The notes below the pieces were generated by a model. The model was not told the DNA's origin and did no database searches. It saw only the letters and a program-made list of their open reading frames with translations. Positions 34,481 through 43,913 of a stretch of 64,000 bases of DNA are shown here, in pieces. The number at the start of each line of letters is the position of its first letter. Within the stretch, counting starts at the first letter, position 1. Location: assembly GCF_003096355.1 (NCBI RefSeq), contig NZ_QEKI01000002.1, positions 186,001 to 250,000 on the forward strand. The letters are read 5' to 3'. This DNA comes from Pontibacter virosus (GTDB lineage Bacteria > Bacteroidota > Bacteroidia > Cytophagales > Hymenobacteraceae). Made by a program: the position numbers and the translations under genes.

Positions 34481-34488
34481 CAAAGGTA
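34481..34488 (-). promoter_or_regulatory. Candidate promoter box (TACCTTTG) before the PglA-like gene
   Basis: A full TAnnTTTG match on the minus strand, 24 bp upstream of the ATG at 34456. Together with the repeat at 34502-34583 it marks a break in the otherwise tightly packed locus. Confidence 0.5.
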
Positions 34489-34501
34489 TCTATTCTTAAA
34501 C

Positions 34502-34583
34502 TGTCATTTCGAATGCAATGAGAAATCTGGGTCTTTCAGGGTTTTCGCAATATCTCGGATTTCTCCCAAAGGTCGAGTTGACA
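34502..34583. repeat. TGTCATTTCGA/GAGAAATC inverted-repeat element
   Basis: Left arm TGTCATTTCGAATGCAATG + AGAAATCTGG (34502-34530) faces an imperfect inverted right arm at 34558-34583 (ATTTCTCCCAAAGGTCGAG + TTGACA) across about 27 bp. A half copy is at 32371-32399. Confidence 0.6.
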
Positions 34584-34592
34584 ATAAAATAT

Positions 34593-35573
34593 TTAAGTAG
34601 TCAGGTATTCATAAATCCCCCGCATACTCATACTCTGCATGCCATACTGCTCCTGCAACTTCTTGTAATGCTCTATGATTATCCGTAAGTCAGCCATGCT
34701 GCGCTCGGGAAAACTTCCGAAATTGTGCGGATGCCACCAGAGGTGGTAGCATTCTTTGCGTTTAGCGGCTACGGTCATTTCAGACAGTATGCGTTGTAGG
34801 CGCAGTTTATTGAGAATGTCTCTCTTCCCGTTAACTGGTCTCAGAAATCTGCTGGCAGGTATAGCCAAAGGCAATCCTTCTTTCAGTTTGAGAGAAGAGA
34901 GCGGAAAAGAGGTCCTTTTACCAAGTGGCAGGTAGGCGTCGCCCGTCCGAAAAATACGTTTCGACAATTTATCTTCCACTGTCTGTTTCCAGAACCAATC
35001 GCTTGGGTTAGACCGGACCGTTTTGATGCCTTCTTCACGGCAGACACTCAGGTATTGCTCGTTATACTGGTTACGTGGGAAAACAAGCGACTCCAGTCTC
35101 ATTCCCTGTCGGGCAGCTATACCTTGAGCAGCCTGTAGGTCCTGCCGGAACTGATCCAACGTCTGCCCGGCCTCTTGACAATAGTAGTGCGCAAAGGTAT
35201 GGGTGGCCATTTCCTGATAAATCGTCTGCTTAATCTGCTCTACTAGCTCTGGCGCAAAAAAGAAATTATTTAGGCTGCAGTCCCTTCCAAATTCCTCTTT
35301 AAGCCTATAAGCTGACAGATGATCGTTATGATAGGAAGGGCGGAGTGCGGGTATAGCAGTTGTCCAATCGGTCCAGTCTTTCGCAAAAAGCATTCCTACC
35401 GTCGCCCAAGTCACCTGCACCTGTTGCTGCTCAAAAATCGCTAGCATCTCAGGTATTACACGGCGTGTGTTTTGAAAATACTGTTTCCGCTCTGATAAGG
35501 GCACTTTATCAAAAATTCCCCAATAGAGCTCAAAATCAAGGGAGATGGTGAAGACAGGTATATTATTAGGCAT
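34593..35573 (-). CDS. Polysaccharide deacetylase family protein (NodB-like)
   Basis: This 326-residue protein starts with the NodB-domain motif FTISLDFELYWG, whose Asp is the expected catalytic or metal ligand. A second motif follows in VQVTWATVGMLF, and a His pair occurs in THTFAHYYCQE. No signal peptide is visible, so it may act on a lipid-linked or cytosolic intermediate. The C-terminal helix region (LWWHPHNFGSFP...) is typical of deacetylases in polysaccharide loci. It is 6 bp from the upstream polymerase-like gene. The target (N- or O-acetyl) is unknown. Confidence 0.85.
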   Translation of the reverse strand: MPNNIPVFTISLDFELYWGIFDKVPLSERKQYFQNTRRVIPEMLAIFEQQQVQVTWATVGMLFAKDWTDWTTAIPALRPSYHNDHLSAYRLKEEFGRDCSLNNFFFAPELVEQIKQTIYQEMATHTFAHYYCQEAGQTLDQFRQDLQAAQGIAARQGMRLESLVFPRNQYNEQYLSVCREEGIKTVRSNPSDWFWKQTVEDKLSKRIFRTGDAYLPLGKRTSFPLSSLKLKEGLPLAIPASRFLRPVNGKRDILNKLRLQRILSEMTVAAKRKECYHLWWHPHNFGSFPERSMADLRIIIEHYKKLQEQYGMQSMSMRGIYEYLTT

Positions 35574-35579
35574 AGTGAT

Positions 35580-36800
35580 TTAAGATACAGCAGGAGTAGG
35601 AGAACCAGCAAATCGTTCCTGCTCTTCTAACTTTCGCTTTCTGAGTAATTGGAAGTTGATCTTCTTCTGTTTTTTATATTCCAGGAAGGAGATAACTACG
35701 AAGAACAGAAAATACATTACCATACTCTTCTGCCGCATGGCTATACCTAAGTTAGACATAACAAAGGAGAGAGCAATAGAAGAACTAATGAAGATAACCA
35801 AGCTCATCTTAACGAGTGAAGTTGATTTCCTTAGAAAAGGAATAAAGTCCTTATCAACTAGCTTCCAGGCAAGAATAACGTAAAGCAAGTTTTCGAAGGA
35901 TACAAATAAACCGAGTGCACCCGGAGCATCTACAAAAAGCGGCCTGAACCAAAATGTAAACAATTTCAGTGGAAGTGGATAATTTGTAATGTCCACGCCT
36001 GAACCAGAACTACTCAGACGTCCCGCCTGTACCTGAGAGAAGTCCTGGAAACTTCCTAACACATCTTCTTCATTTATATTAGCCATCGCCAATATCTGGT
36101 CCGACATGACAAATATGCCTCCAGCAAAGGCTATGTAAACTAATACTTTTTGATAAACAGGCACCTTCTCACGACCGGTGAAATAACCTAACACAGCACC
36201 TAAGCCCAGGAACATAAACATGTGCGGCCGAATCATATAGACAGTTACGGATCCCAGTATTAAAGCAAAAAGACGCTTTTGAGGAAAACGCATGGCATAG
36301 GCAAAAAGGCCGATTCCCATGAAAATCAGAGAGCCCTTCCCTAGCGAAGCCGTCCAGAAATGCATATTAGGCAGAAACAGCAGGATAAGCAGCAAATCAT
36401 AACCCCACAGCTGTAGCTTTAATTTTACGTTCTCTTTAAAGAAAATATAGAAATGAACAAATCCCAGGTAACCAAACCAGGCAAATAGGAACATGGCCAT
36501 TTCATAGGTGAAACCTAATACATTTGTAAAGGGGTAAGCTACAAATTGAATAAATTTGGAGCTTGTAGTAAATAATTCAAACCAGGAACTGCTATGAGTG
36601 GCTGACTTTGCAAAATACGTTATGGAGTCCGAATTGTTAAACAAAGTATAGGTGTAGTATACCCCCCAGAAAAGAATATGATAGAAATACAGTTTATTCA
36701 TCAAAGGAACCGAAAAGAAAGAGAACTTTTTCTTATAGCTCTTGAGAATCGCCTGGTTAACTAGGTACAATAAAAATATTAATACAATCGCGCCTATCAT
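35580..36800 (-). CDS. Wzy/EpsG-like polysaccharide polymerase, multi-pass membrane protein
   Basis: This 406-residue membrane protein has about ten helices, beginning IGAIVLIFLLYLVNQAIL and ending with a Lys/Arg-rich cytoplasmic tail (KRKLEEQERF). Sequences such as FWTASLGKGSLIFMGIGLFAYAMRFP and YMIRPHMFMFLGLGAVLGYF, with Arg in periplasmic loops, resemble EpsG/Wzy-type polymerases, which are highly divergent. The position among glycosyltransferases and the presence of Wza and Wzc in the same locus support a polymerase. Specific linkage unknown. Confidence 0.75.
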   Translation of the reverse strand: MIGAIVLIFLLYLVNQAILKSYKKKFSFFSVPLMNKLYFYHILFWGVYYTYTLFNNSDSITYFAKSATHSSSWFELFTTSSKFIQFVAYPFTNVLGFTYEMAMFLFAWFGYLGFVHFYIFFKENVKLKLQLWGYDLLLILLFLPNMHFWTASLGKGSLIFMGIGLFAYAMRFPQKRLFALILGSVTVYMIRPHMFMFLGLGAVLGYFTGREKVPVYQKVLVYIAFAGGIFVMSDQILAMANINEEDVLGSFQDFSQVQAGRLSSSGSGVDITNYPLPLKLFTFWFRPLFVDAPGALGLFVSFENLLYVILAWKLVDKDFIPFLRKSTSLVKMSLVIFISSSIALSFVMSNLGIAMRQKSMVMYFLFFVVISFLEYKKQKKINFQLLRKRKLEEQERFAGSPTPAVS

Positions 36801-36805
36801 CCGCT

Positions 36806-37771
36806 CTAAAACAATTCCATATCTCCTAAGGCATAGCCCCAGCTCTCCTGTTTGCTCAATACGTTGAACTTATCTTCCTGCAAGCTGATATTGCGCAACG
36901 TTACAATCGGACCTTTATCCAACACCGGCAATAAGCCCATACCTGGATAAACGCTACCCGCTAGTTCAAAGTGCCTTCCGGATGCAGAAGTTAAGAAACA
37001 AGCTCCACTTACTTGTTTGAAGGAAATGGCTAACGCTTTCTTTGCAGACTTATCAAAAGCGCTCTTAACTGTGAACAAATCCACTACGCGCATCTCTTGT
37101 CCAAACTTATGCTGCTTATACCGGTAAAAAAGCACATAGGAGCGGTAATCTGATAGGAAGTAATAATCAAAAAGGGGGTTGTCCTGGTAACGCCATTTAA
37201 TATAAGCAGGGCTCAATACCGTATGAACATAATCATTAGCATTATTTACCGGATTAGATAATTGTGCCAGGATGGATGCCAGCTTGTTCCAATCTTGTGC
37301 TGGAGGCATTGGAGGGTTCAACTGCTTGTAGGCAAACGGATTTACTTTCAATTTCAGCGCCATCCGATTCATCTCGACCCATCCCATCTTTAGGTATCCT
37401 GGCTTGCTACTTTCGTTAGGAGTATTGTATACCAGGTGTATACCTACTGACTTTGCATCTTCCAAACCCTGCAAAGTAAGTTTCTTGAATATACCCTTCC
37501 CTTGGTAACTAGGATGGGTGGCCGTATCCACAGCACGGATGGCTTGTAGCACCTGCCCTTTGTATACCCACTGCCACCTCAGAAAAGCCCTAACACCTAC
37601 TACTTGACCGTGGGCTTCAGCTACCAACACAGGGGATGCGCCATGTGGGTTCTCCAAGTGCTTCCAATTCCATAAAGCTTCAGACTTCTGAATTAACCCT
37701 TCGCCCAAAGACGACTTAAGTAACTCTACAATTGCTGGTATATCGGCTGCTGTTCCTTTTCTAATTTGCAT
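36806..37771 (-). CDS. GNAT family acyltransferase
   Basis: This 321-residue protein carries an N-terminal GNAT domain: IRKGTAADIPAIVELLK at the start, VLVAEAHGQVVGVRAFL, and the acetyl-CoA loop THPSYQGKGIFKKLTLQGLEDA. The C-terminal half is an extension of unknown fold (about 150-320). Such proteins in capsule loci usually acylate amino sugars. It is 5 bp from the polymerase-like gene. A C-rich hairpin repeat starts immediately upstream of its ATG. Confidence 0.82.
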   Translation of the reverse strand: MQIRKGTAADIPAIVELLKSSLGEGLIQKSEALWNWKHLENPHGASPVLVAEAHGQVVGVRAFLRWQWVYKGQVLQAIRAVDTATHPSYQGKGIFKKLTLQGLEDAKSVGIHLVYNTPNESSKPGYLKMGWVEMNRMALKLKVNPFAYKQLNPPMPPAQDWNKLASILAQLSNPVNNANDYVHTVLSPAYIKWRYQDNPLFDYYFLSDYRSYVLFYRYKQHKFGQEMRVVDLFTVKSAFDKSAKKALAISFKQVSGACFLTSASGRHFELAGSVYPGMGLLPVLDKGPIVTLRNISLQEDKFNVLSKQESWGYALGDMELF

Positions 37772-37812
37772 GTTACCCCTCCCCGGCCCTCCCCTAAAAA
37801 CAGGAGAGGGAG
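37772..37812. repeat. C-rich hairpin repeat (CTCCCCTAAAAACAGGAG), copy 2
   Basis: TTACCCCTCCCCGGCCCT followed by CCCCTAAAAACAGGAG and AGGGAG, related to copy 1 at 27635-27673. It sits directly against the start codon of the GNAT gene, so it may replace or influence its ribosome-binding region. Confidence 0.7.
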
Positions 37813-37818
37813 CTGGAT

Positions 37819-38994
37819 TTATTTCTTTAGATACAAGTATAACTCCTCTAACTGTTTCGCCATTTTAATTATGCTAAAATCAGCTTGCACCCGGACGCGT
37901 GCCCCATCTGCTAGGGTTATAAGTTGCTCAGTATTTTGCAGTAGCTGAATGCCATAATCTGCCAACTTCATATAATCATCCACTTCACAGAGCAGTCCGC
38001 TCTTACCTTCCTCTACTACTTCCTCAACGCCGCCTGCTTTGGTGCTAATCACGGCGCAAGAGCAACTCATGGCTTCCAGTAAGGCGATAGGTAATCCTTC
38101 AAAGATCGAAGACATCATGTAGATGTCCATGGCGCTGAAATAAGGCTTTACATCGGTTTTAAGTCCTGGCATGTGCAAGCGCTCTTTTATACTTAGTGAC
38201 TTTCGTTTTGCCAAAAGGTCTTCCTTAAGAGGGCCGTCTCCTACAATAATAAAATGCGCCTCCGGTACTTTTTTCAATACCTCTGCCGCAATCTCCATCC
38301 AAATATCCAGGCGTTTCTGAAAACGGAATACAGACACAGTCCCGATTACAGGAGCATTAGCTGGTATACCCAGTTTCTGCCTTATCTGTACACCGGCTTG
38401 CTCTTCACGCACAAAATGGGCGGTATTCACCCCATTTAGAATGTTGAGTAGGTATGGCTTCTGTGTATTCCCGTTAATCCCAAGTTTTTCCACAACCGGA
38501 AACTCAAGTTCACGAAATTTGAGCCCAGCATTTTTGCGTATTGACTGCTGTACATCATCCGACACTGCCACTGCAGCGTCTTGCCAGCTAAAGCTGAGTT
38601 TATTCAGCCAGTACGTGATCTTGTTATACCGCTCCCACTTGTTATGCTCGGTATATACCACAGGTACACCCGTCTTCCTTCCTACCAACCTGCCAATCAC
38701 GCCGGCCCAAGGAAGGTGGCTATGGATCACTTCAATCTTATGCTCCTGTACATAGCGGCTAATCTCACCAACCCGCTGAAACATCTGCAGGTTGTTAGTA
38801 GCCTTAAAGCAGACCACCTTTGCCCCCATCGCTTCGATAGCGGCTACCATCTGATCTTTCCAAGGGAGGAAGTAAGCAAAATGGAATTCAAATAGCTCTC
38901 GATCGTGTACTTTTAATGTTTCTGGCAAAAGCATTTCAGCACCGCCTCTTCCTAAAGACTTTATAAGGTGAAGAACTTTTGTTTTACCTGCCAT
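37819..38994 (-). CDS. Glycosyltransferase family 4
   Basis: This is a GT-B glycosyltransferase of 391 residues from the ATG at 38994 (MAGKTKVLHLIKSLGRGGAEML), a standard GT4 N-terminus; a longer form would lie inside the upstream gene. Other family features are HSHLPWAGVIGRLVG, IGTVSVFRFQKRLDIWMEIA and the E-x7-E region SSIFEGLPIALLEAM. It overlaps the preceding GT4 gene by 11 bp. The donor and acceptor sugars cannot be inferred. Confidence 0.9.
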   Translation of the reverse strand: MAGKTKVLHLIKSLGRGGAEMLLPETLKVHDRELFEFHFAYFLPWKDQMVAAIEAMGAKVVCFKATNNLQMFQRVGEISRYVQEHKIEVIHSHLPWAGVIGRLVGRKTGVPVVYTEHNKWERYNKITYWLNKLSFSWQDAAVAVSDDVQQSIRKNAGLKFRELEFPVVEKLGINGNTQKPYLLNILNGVNTAHFVREEQAGVQIRQKLGIPANAPVIGTVSVFRFQKRLDIWMEIAAEVLKKVPEAHFIIVGDGPLKEDLLAKRKSLSIKERLHMPGLKTDVKPYFSAMDIYMMSSIFEGLPIALLEAMSCSCAVISTKAGGVEEVVEEGKSGLLCEVDDYMKLADYGIQLLQNTEQLITLADGARVRVQADFSIIKMAKQLEELYLYLKK

Positions 38995-40105
38995 TTTTTG
39001 CCAACATCTCTTTATACAAATTGATAAACTTATGCAAGTTAACCAATGGGTCATAATCGCTTTCTACCATGTGGTAGGCATTCTGTGCAAGTTCAGTGCG
39101 CTTTTGATCGTCTTGAAGCAAAAGCAAAAGTTCTTCAGCAAATCGATTTGGATCATGTGTTGGAATGAGTACTCCTGTCTGATTGTGTTTTACTACTTCC
39201 TTTACACCTCCTACATCAACTGCTATTGCCGGAATCTTCTGTGCAGCAGCTTCTAAAATTACACCAGGAACCCCCTCTATTTTACTAGATAAAGCGAACA
39301 GGTCACAGCCTGCAATAATATCTTGCACCTGGTTTGTAAAGCCCCCGAAAAATACTGTATCTGCAAGGCCTTTTGCTTCAACTTTTGATTTAATCTCTTG
39401 CATGAGCATGCCCTCACCTAACAATAGCAACTTAATAGAATTATCCGTCTCCTTTATTTGCTCAAAAACATCAAGAAGGAAAGTATGATTTTTCTCGGGA
39501 GAGAAGTTACCTACATGAACTACGATTTTATGACCCTCATCCAAGCTAAACTTTTCCCTTAGTTCTACTCTGGCTACAGACCGATTAACAGTATGCATTG
39601 GTATGCCCCTGTTGATAACAGTAACTCTGTCAGAAGTAAATCCAATTGTGTTTATAAAATTCTGACGTGCTACATCGCCCACGCAGGTTACATGATCTAT
39701 AGACGAGAAGAGCTTTTTGTAAAAATATAGTTTAGGGATACTACCACCTATCCAGTTACTGATGATACTGATGTTGCGGTATGTTATGGGTATTGTAGGC
39801 TTAAGCAATTTTAGGACGGCAGCATACTTCAGTGTATCTGATCCATTAGCCTGAATTACATCAGGTTTCTCCTGTTCTATTAGATTCTTCAGCCCCTGTA
39901 ATAGACTCCAAGAAATTAATTTAGACCTAACACCATTCAAATCAATATTTCGTGCACCTTCTACAGTAAGTGCGTGCTGGGGAGGTGAATATAAACCAGC
40001 AAAAACGATTTCAATATTCTCTTTGAGAAGCTCCTTGCTCAGATTCGCAGCAAAAACTTCTGCACCCCTAAACTGACGTTTAGTAACTAGTTGTAATATT
40101 TTCAA
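38984..40105 (-). CDS. Glycosyltransferase family 4
   Basis: This 373-residue GT-B enzyme has the N-terminus MKILQLVTKRQFRGAEVFA, the nucleotide-sugar segment VVHVGNFSPEKNHTFLLDVF, and the C-terminal E-x7-E motif in SSKIEGVPGVILEAAAQ. It overlaps both neighbours (4 bp upstream, 11 bp downstream), so it is translationally coupled within the locus. Base composition becomes more AT-rich from here leftward in gene order, that is, with rising coordinates. Confidence 0.9.
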   Translation of the reverse strand: MKILQLVTKRQFRGAEVFAANLSKELLKENIEIVFAGLYSPPQHALTVEGARNIDLNGVRSKLISWSLLQGLKNLIEQEKPDVIQANGSDTLKYAAVLKLLKPTIPITYRNISIISNWIGGSIPKLYFYKKLFSSIDHVTCVGDVARQNFINTIGFTSDRVTVINRGIPMHTVNRSVARVELREKFSLDEGHKIVVHVGNFSPEKNHTFLLDVFEQIKETDNSIKLLLLGEGMLMQEIKSKVEAKGLADTVFFGGFTNQVQDIIAGCDLFALSSKIEGVPGVILEAAAQKIPAIAVDVGGVKEVVKHNQTGVLIPTHDPNRFAEELLLLLQDDQKRTELAQNAYHMVESDYDPLVNLHKFINLYKEMLAKNGR

Positions 40106-41223
40106 TTGCCTATAACCTCCTTATATATCCTTTCATGTCTGGCTGCCACATTTACTATGTCATATCTTTCATGTGCTTCACTTCTGAAATCTGTAGCCAT
40201 CTTAACTGCCAGCATATGATTGTCTTTAAACCAGCCTAATGCCTGTGTGAGAGAATCTAAATCATTCACAGCAAAAAGATATCCATTGTTTAAGTGGCTT
40301 ATAGCCTCTTTATTCATACTTATATCAGACGCTAAAACCGGTAAACCACTCATAAGCGCTTCTACCAAAACACCACTAAAGCCTTCAAGATTAGAAGGAA
40401 AAACCAAGCAGTCTGCATGCTGCATAAGGGAAGGTACATCACTAACTTTACCCAGAATCTTAACTTTATTACTTATGTTTAAACTATCAATCATATTTTG
40501 TAGCGATATTCTTTCATTGCCATCGCCTGCAATGAGCAACTCATCGTTAGGATGGCTTTCTGAATGCTTCGCAAATGCCATTATCAATAGATCAACTCTT
40601 TTAGAACCTATGAGTCTGTTAACATTCAAGAAAACTGTTCTTTCAGAGTTAAACTTCTTCTCGAAAGAGTACTTCTTACTACTTCTTCCTCTAGGAACAA
40701 CTGATACCTTGTCTTTAGGATATTTGAGGATTTTACAGTTTGATACTTTTATAGCCTCAGAATTACTGATGATGTGTGCACATCTGTTAACTGTTAGCTG
40801 ATTGATCAGTTTGAATGTTTTAATCTTCATACTACCAGTCAGAGAAGTATTTTTAAACCTATTATCTGAATAATTATCACTCACAAACGTTCCTATCAGG
40901 GCAATACCAGCTTTCTTTGCTACAAATCTGCACAAAAGATCAGATCGTAATAAGGAAGATACTATAACTGCTGGTGCCACTTTATTCGTCACTTCCAAAA
41001 GGGATTTATAAGCTTGTTGAAAGTTATATCTGCCAGGTATGTTTAAGTGAATTAATTCTAATCCTCTACTTTCAGCTAATGACCTTAACGTACTATTTTG
41101 ATAAATGTAGCAAATGATTGGTTTGAAGTCCCTAAGTTCACTCGCAATATCAATCGTACTGATCTCAGTTCCACCCATTAGAAGAGAATCAACTACATAA
41201 AGTACAGTAGGAGTTTTATCCAT
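40102..41223 (-). CDS. Glycosyltransferase family 4
   Basis: This 373-residue GT-B enzyme has the N-terminus VLYVVDSLLMGGTEISTIDIA, the middle segment FLNVNRLIGSKRVDLLIMAF and the C-terminal FPSNLEGFSGVLVEALMSG with the E-x7-E arrangement. It overlaps the next GT4 gene by 4 bp. The gene is AT-rich compared with genes below 40 kb, marking the edge of the AT-rich block. Confidence 0.9.
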   Translation of the reverse strand: MDKTPTVLYVVDSLLMGGTEISTIDIASELRDFKPIICYIYQNSTLRSLAESRGLELIHLNIPGRYNFQQAYKSLLEVTNKVAPAVIVSSLLRSDLLCRFVAKKAGIALIGTFVSDNYSDNRFKNTSLTGSMKIKTFKLINQLTVNRCAHIISNSEAIKVSNCKILKYPKDKVSVVPRGRSSKKYSFEKKFNSERTVFLNVNRLIGSKRVDLLIMAFAKHSESHPNDELLIAGDGNERISLQNMIDSLNISNKVKILGKVSDVPSLMQHADCLVFPSNLEGFSGVLVEALMSGLPVLASDISMNKEAISHLNNGYLFAVNDLDSLTQALGWFKDNHMLAVKMATDFRSEAHERYDIVNVAARHERIYKEVIGN

Positions 41224-41263
41224 TTTTTATATTATTGGATTAAGAACAATTACTTTTACTGTA

Positions 41264-42892
41264 TTAAAATCTCCTAACACGTTTCTGAAAATCTATAACA
41301 GAAATCCCTGGAATGAAATTGAATGTATGTGTTGCCAACAGATTTTTATCCCATAAAGGCTTTGTTTCACCAACAGGTATTTCCTCAAAAACTTCTGGTG
41401 TGAGTTTTATTACTTCAAAGAATTTTATCCCATATCCATATTTATAAGACGCAATCTGTGCAGGCCTATATATAGTATTTTTATATTCAAAAATCTTTCC
41501 AGCTGGTCTGGCACCACGTGCATCATGCTTTACTGGGTTTAATTTATGTGGTTGCCAAGTACCCTCTAATAGATTATCCGTGAAGTAAATATGAAGTTGT
41601 TCATTAGCTGACATTCCTTTTATTGGTTTTATCGATGCGAAAAGGTACCAAAGGCCTTCATGAAGATATAAGGTCGCATCATAGGCTGCAATATTGTCAA
41701 TAAGAACTCTTTTTTGCGTCCATTTAAAAGGAAAATCTATTGACTCGTAAAGCACTATTTTATTTATACTGCCGCTTTCTGGTATCATATAAAAATGATT
41801 ATCTTGTTCGAACACAAATGGATAAGAAAGATGAAAGGGTTCTTTTAGTACTACTCCTAAATTCTTAAATGACTTAGTAGGAGCATCATATTTAAAACTT
41901 ATGATTTCACCATTCTCTTTTCCCTTTTTCTGTTCGGCAAATAGAAAAAGTTCACCATCTTTTTTCACACAAAATGGGTCTGCCCATATACAGTTTTTTG
42001 GGGGATATAGCCCTTTATACCTGAAAAAAGAACTTTCTATATCACTTTTAATAGCATATCCTATAGCCCATTGCTCACCATAAAATACGTCCTTCAATTT
42101 CCTAATAGACGATTTAGCAAGAAACCTAACGCCTATTTTTAGGCTCGTTAAATTATCAGGATCTTTATATAATGGATGGCTATAAAATTCAGGCAAAGAC
42201 ACGTTATCGACCACCTTGTCAAGGTGAACTTCTCCTTTTGAAAAGTCATCTAGCTTATTTTTGAATAGTTCAGCAGCTGACCAGTAAAGTGCAGCCTGAT
42301 TACGATTAAAAGATGTATAATCTGTCTTTATAAATGATTTTGCGATTATTTTGCCCCCATCTAAATCCTCTGTTAATGTCTGCAAAGTTATACCAGTATT
42401 AGGTTCGTTCAAGACAACTTCCCAAAACCCTGGAGGCCCCCCTCTATTAACTATATGATCAGCATGATGCAGGGACCATATGCCGTATTTAGGTATAGAA
42501 AGAATCTCACCTCTGATTATTCTGAATCCGAACCGAAGTATAAGTTCAGGATCAACATCTTTTATCTTCTGAATATCCTCAGGTGTGAAGTAGTCACTAA
42601 ACCTCTTTTGTATAGGTCTAATATTTAACTCTTTAACTTCTGAATTAAAGTTAAGATGTGTTCGCTTAAATGGGTCGGGACTATATTTAAATAAGAACCT
42701 ATCTGCCTTTCGAAGTAATCGATAAAAAGATGCGTTAGGATTCGATATGGGGTTGCTATTTATGACTATGCTTACAACATTATATTTAGGATGATTTTCT
42801 ATATAATCCCAAATGTATTTTACCCAACTTGGAACAGTGGTACTGTTTAATAAAATAACAACTTTGATTTCCTTATTATCAATTTTTACCAT
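41264..42892 (-). CDS. Formyltransferase-like domain fused to a GINT1-type propeller domain
   Basis: This 542-residue two-domain protein has an N-terminal part (about 5-245) with the formyltransferase fold: ELILRFGFRIIRGEILSIPK, GIWSLHHADHI...RGGPPGFWEV, and the Asp in TLTEDLDGGKII. The usual Asn of the N-x-H catalytic motif is Ser140 here, while His142 and Asp178 are kept. The C-terminal part (about 265-542) has repeated blades (IWADPFCVKKDGELFLFAE, YPFVFEQDNHFYMIPES, YDATLYLHEGLWYLFAS) like the N-terminal domain of glucosamine inositolphosphorylceramide transferase. It probably modifies or transfers a sugar; the exact reaction is unknown. Confidence 0.75.
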   Translation of the reverse strand: MVKIDNKEIKVVILLNSTTVPSWVKYIWDYIENHPKYNVVSIVINSNPISNPNASFYRLLRKADRFLFKYSPDPFKRTHLNFNSEVKELNIRPIQKRFSDYFTPEDIQKIKDVDPELILRFGFRIIRGEILSIPKYGIWSLHHADHIVNRGGPPGFWEVVLNEPNTGITLQTLTEDLDGGKIIAKSFIKTDYTSFNRNQAALYWSAAELFKNKLDDFSKGEVHLDKVVDNVSLPEFYSHPLYKDPDNLTSLKIGVRFLAKSSIRKLKDVFYGEQWAIGYAIKSDIESSFFRYKGLYPPKNCIWADPFCVKKDGELFLFAEQKKGKENGEIISFKYDAPTKSFKNLGVVLKEPFHLSYPFVFEQDNHFYMIPESGSINKIVLYESIDFPFKWTQKRVLIDNIAAYDATLYLHEGLWYLFASIKPIKGMSANEQLHIYFTDNLLEGTWQPHKLNPVKHDARGARPAGKIFEYKNTIYRPAQIASYKYGYGIKFFEVIKLTPEVFEEIPVGETKPLWDKNLLATHTFNFIPGISVIDFQKRVRRF

Positions 42893-42971
42893 AAGGCTAT
42901 TAATGCTCTATTTAAATTATCGGTTTATTTCTGAAGCGGATAGATAGATTCATACTTTAAAATTTTTATAT

Positions 42972-43889
42972 TTAAAACAAGTCTTGTTTATTTATAAATC
43001 CCTTTTTACCTATTAATCCATGGTGTAATCCTTTGAAAAGTATATTAAAGTTTTTTACTCCATAAGAAAGACCGTAAGTAAAGCCTGCAAAGGATTTATA
43101 ACTCTTGCGAAGAATTAATAACAGAAAAGCTTTGTGCATATTTTGCTCCCAGAAGATAGAAAGAAGATTTCGAGTACTATAGTACTCTCTCCACAGGTTT
43201 TCTTCTTTTACTTTCCTCCCTAATTTTCTTTTAAAATTAAGACGGTTGCTTTTTTCTCTATATTTTAGGAAAAGTGAACAATCTACTAACAATGAATATC
43301 CTGCATTTTTACACCTCAAATCGAAATCTAGTTCTTCGAATCCAAAAAACTTTTTCTCGTCCGGCAGGATTCCCTGTTTTATTATTTCACTATTGACAAT
43401 TTTACACATACCCCCACCTATATTATCCACTTCGACAGTATTCTTTTGCCTTAAATATTCGGTCTCAAATCTCTTTAAGATTCCTTTATTTTTATCCAAT
43501 AGTTGACCTACGGCTCCTACTTGGCCGCATTTTTCAGCATTTGTATATGCTAAATACAAAAGACGCTCAAAGCAATTTTCAAAAGCTGGAGGATCATTAT
43601 CATCTCCCCAATAAATCCACTCATAACCCTGTGCAGCTAATCTTTCTAATCCAATTTTTGCGCCACCAGCAGGGCCCGCATTATAACCAGTAGAATAATA
43701 CTCAATTCTTGGATCTATAACTTTCTTCAAAAGGATTTCTGTCGTCTTAGAAAAACTATTATCAATAATCAGAATTTTTTGTGGTGGGCAAGATTGATTA
43801 AGAATGCGATCAATAGTCTCCAGAAGTATCTCTGGACGTTCAAATGTAATTATAAAAGCAGCAAATTTTAAATTAAGATTCTTAAGCAT
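42972..43889 (-). CDS. Glycosyltransferase family 2 (GlfT-like)
   Basis: This 305-residue GT-A enzyme begins FAAFIITFERPEILLETIDRIL. The donor-binding region reads YNAGPAGGAKIGLERL, and the metal-binding acidic motif is YWGDDNDPP (DxD-like). The NxGPAGG element and the later EELDFDLRCKNAGY catalytic region resemble galactofuranosyl or rhamnosyl transferases of the GlfT/WbbL type. The donor cannot be fixed from this. It lies in the AT-rich block. Confidence 0.85.
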   Translation of the reverse strand: MLKNLNLKFAAFIITFERPEILLETIDRILNQSCPPQKILIIDNSFSKTTEILLKKVIDPRIEYYSTGYNAGPAGGAKIGLERLAAQGYEWIYWGDDNDPPAFENCFERLLYLAYTNAEKCGQVGAVGQLLDKNKGILKRFETEYLRQKNTVEVDNIGGGMCKIVNSEIIKQGILPDEKKFFGFEELDFDLRCKNAGYSLLVDCSLFLKYREKSNRLNFKRKLGRKVKEENLWREYYSTRNLLSIFWEQNMHKAFLLLILRKSYKSFAGFTYGLSYGVKNFNILFKGLHHGLIGKKGFINKQDLF

Positions 43890-43913
43890 ACTTATTCAAA
43901 CACGAAAATTAAA

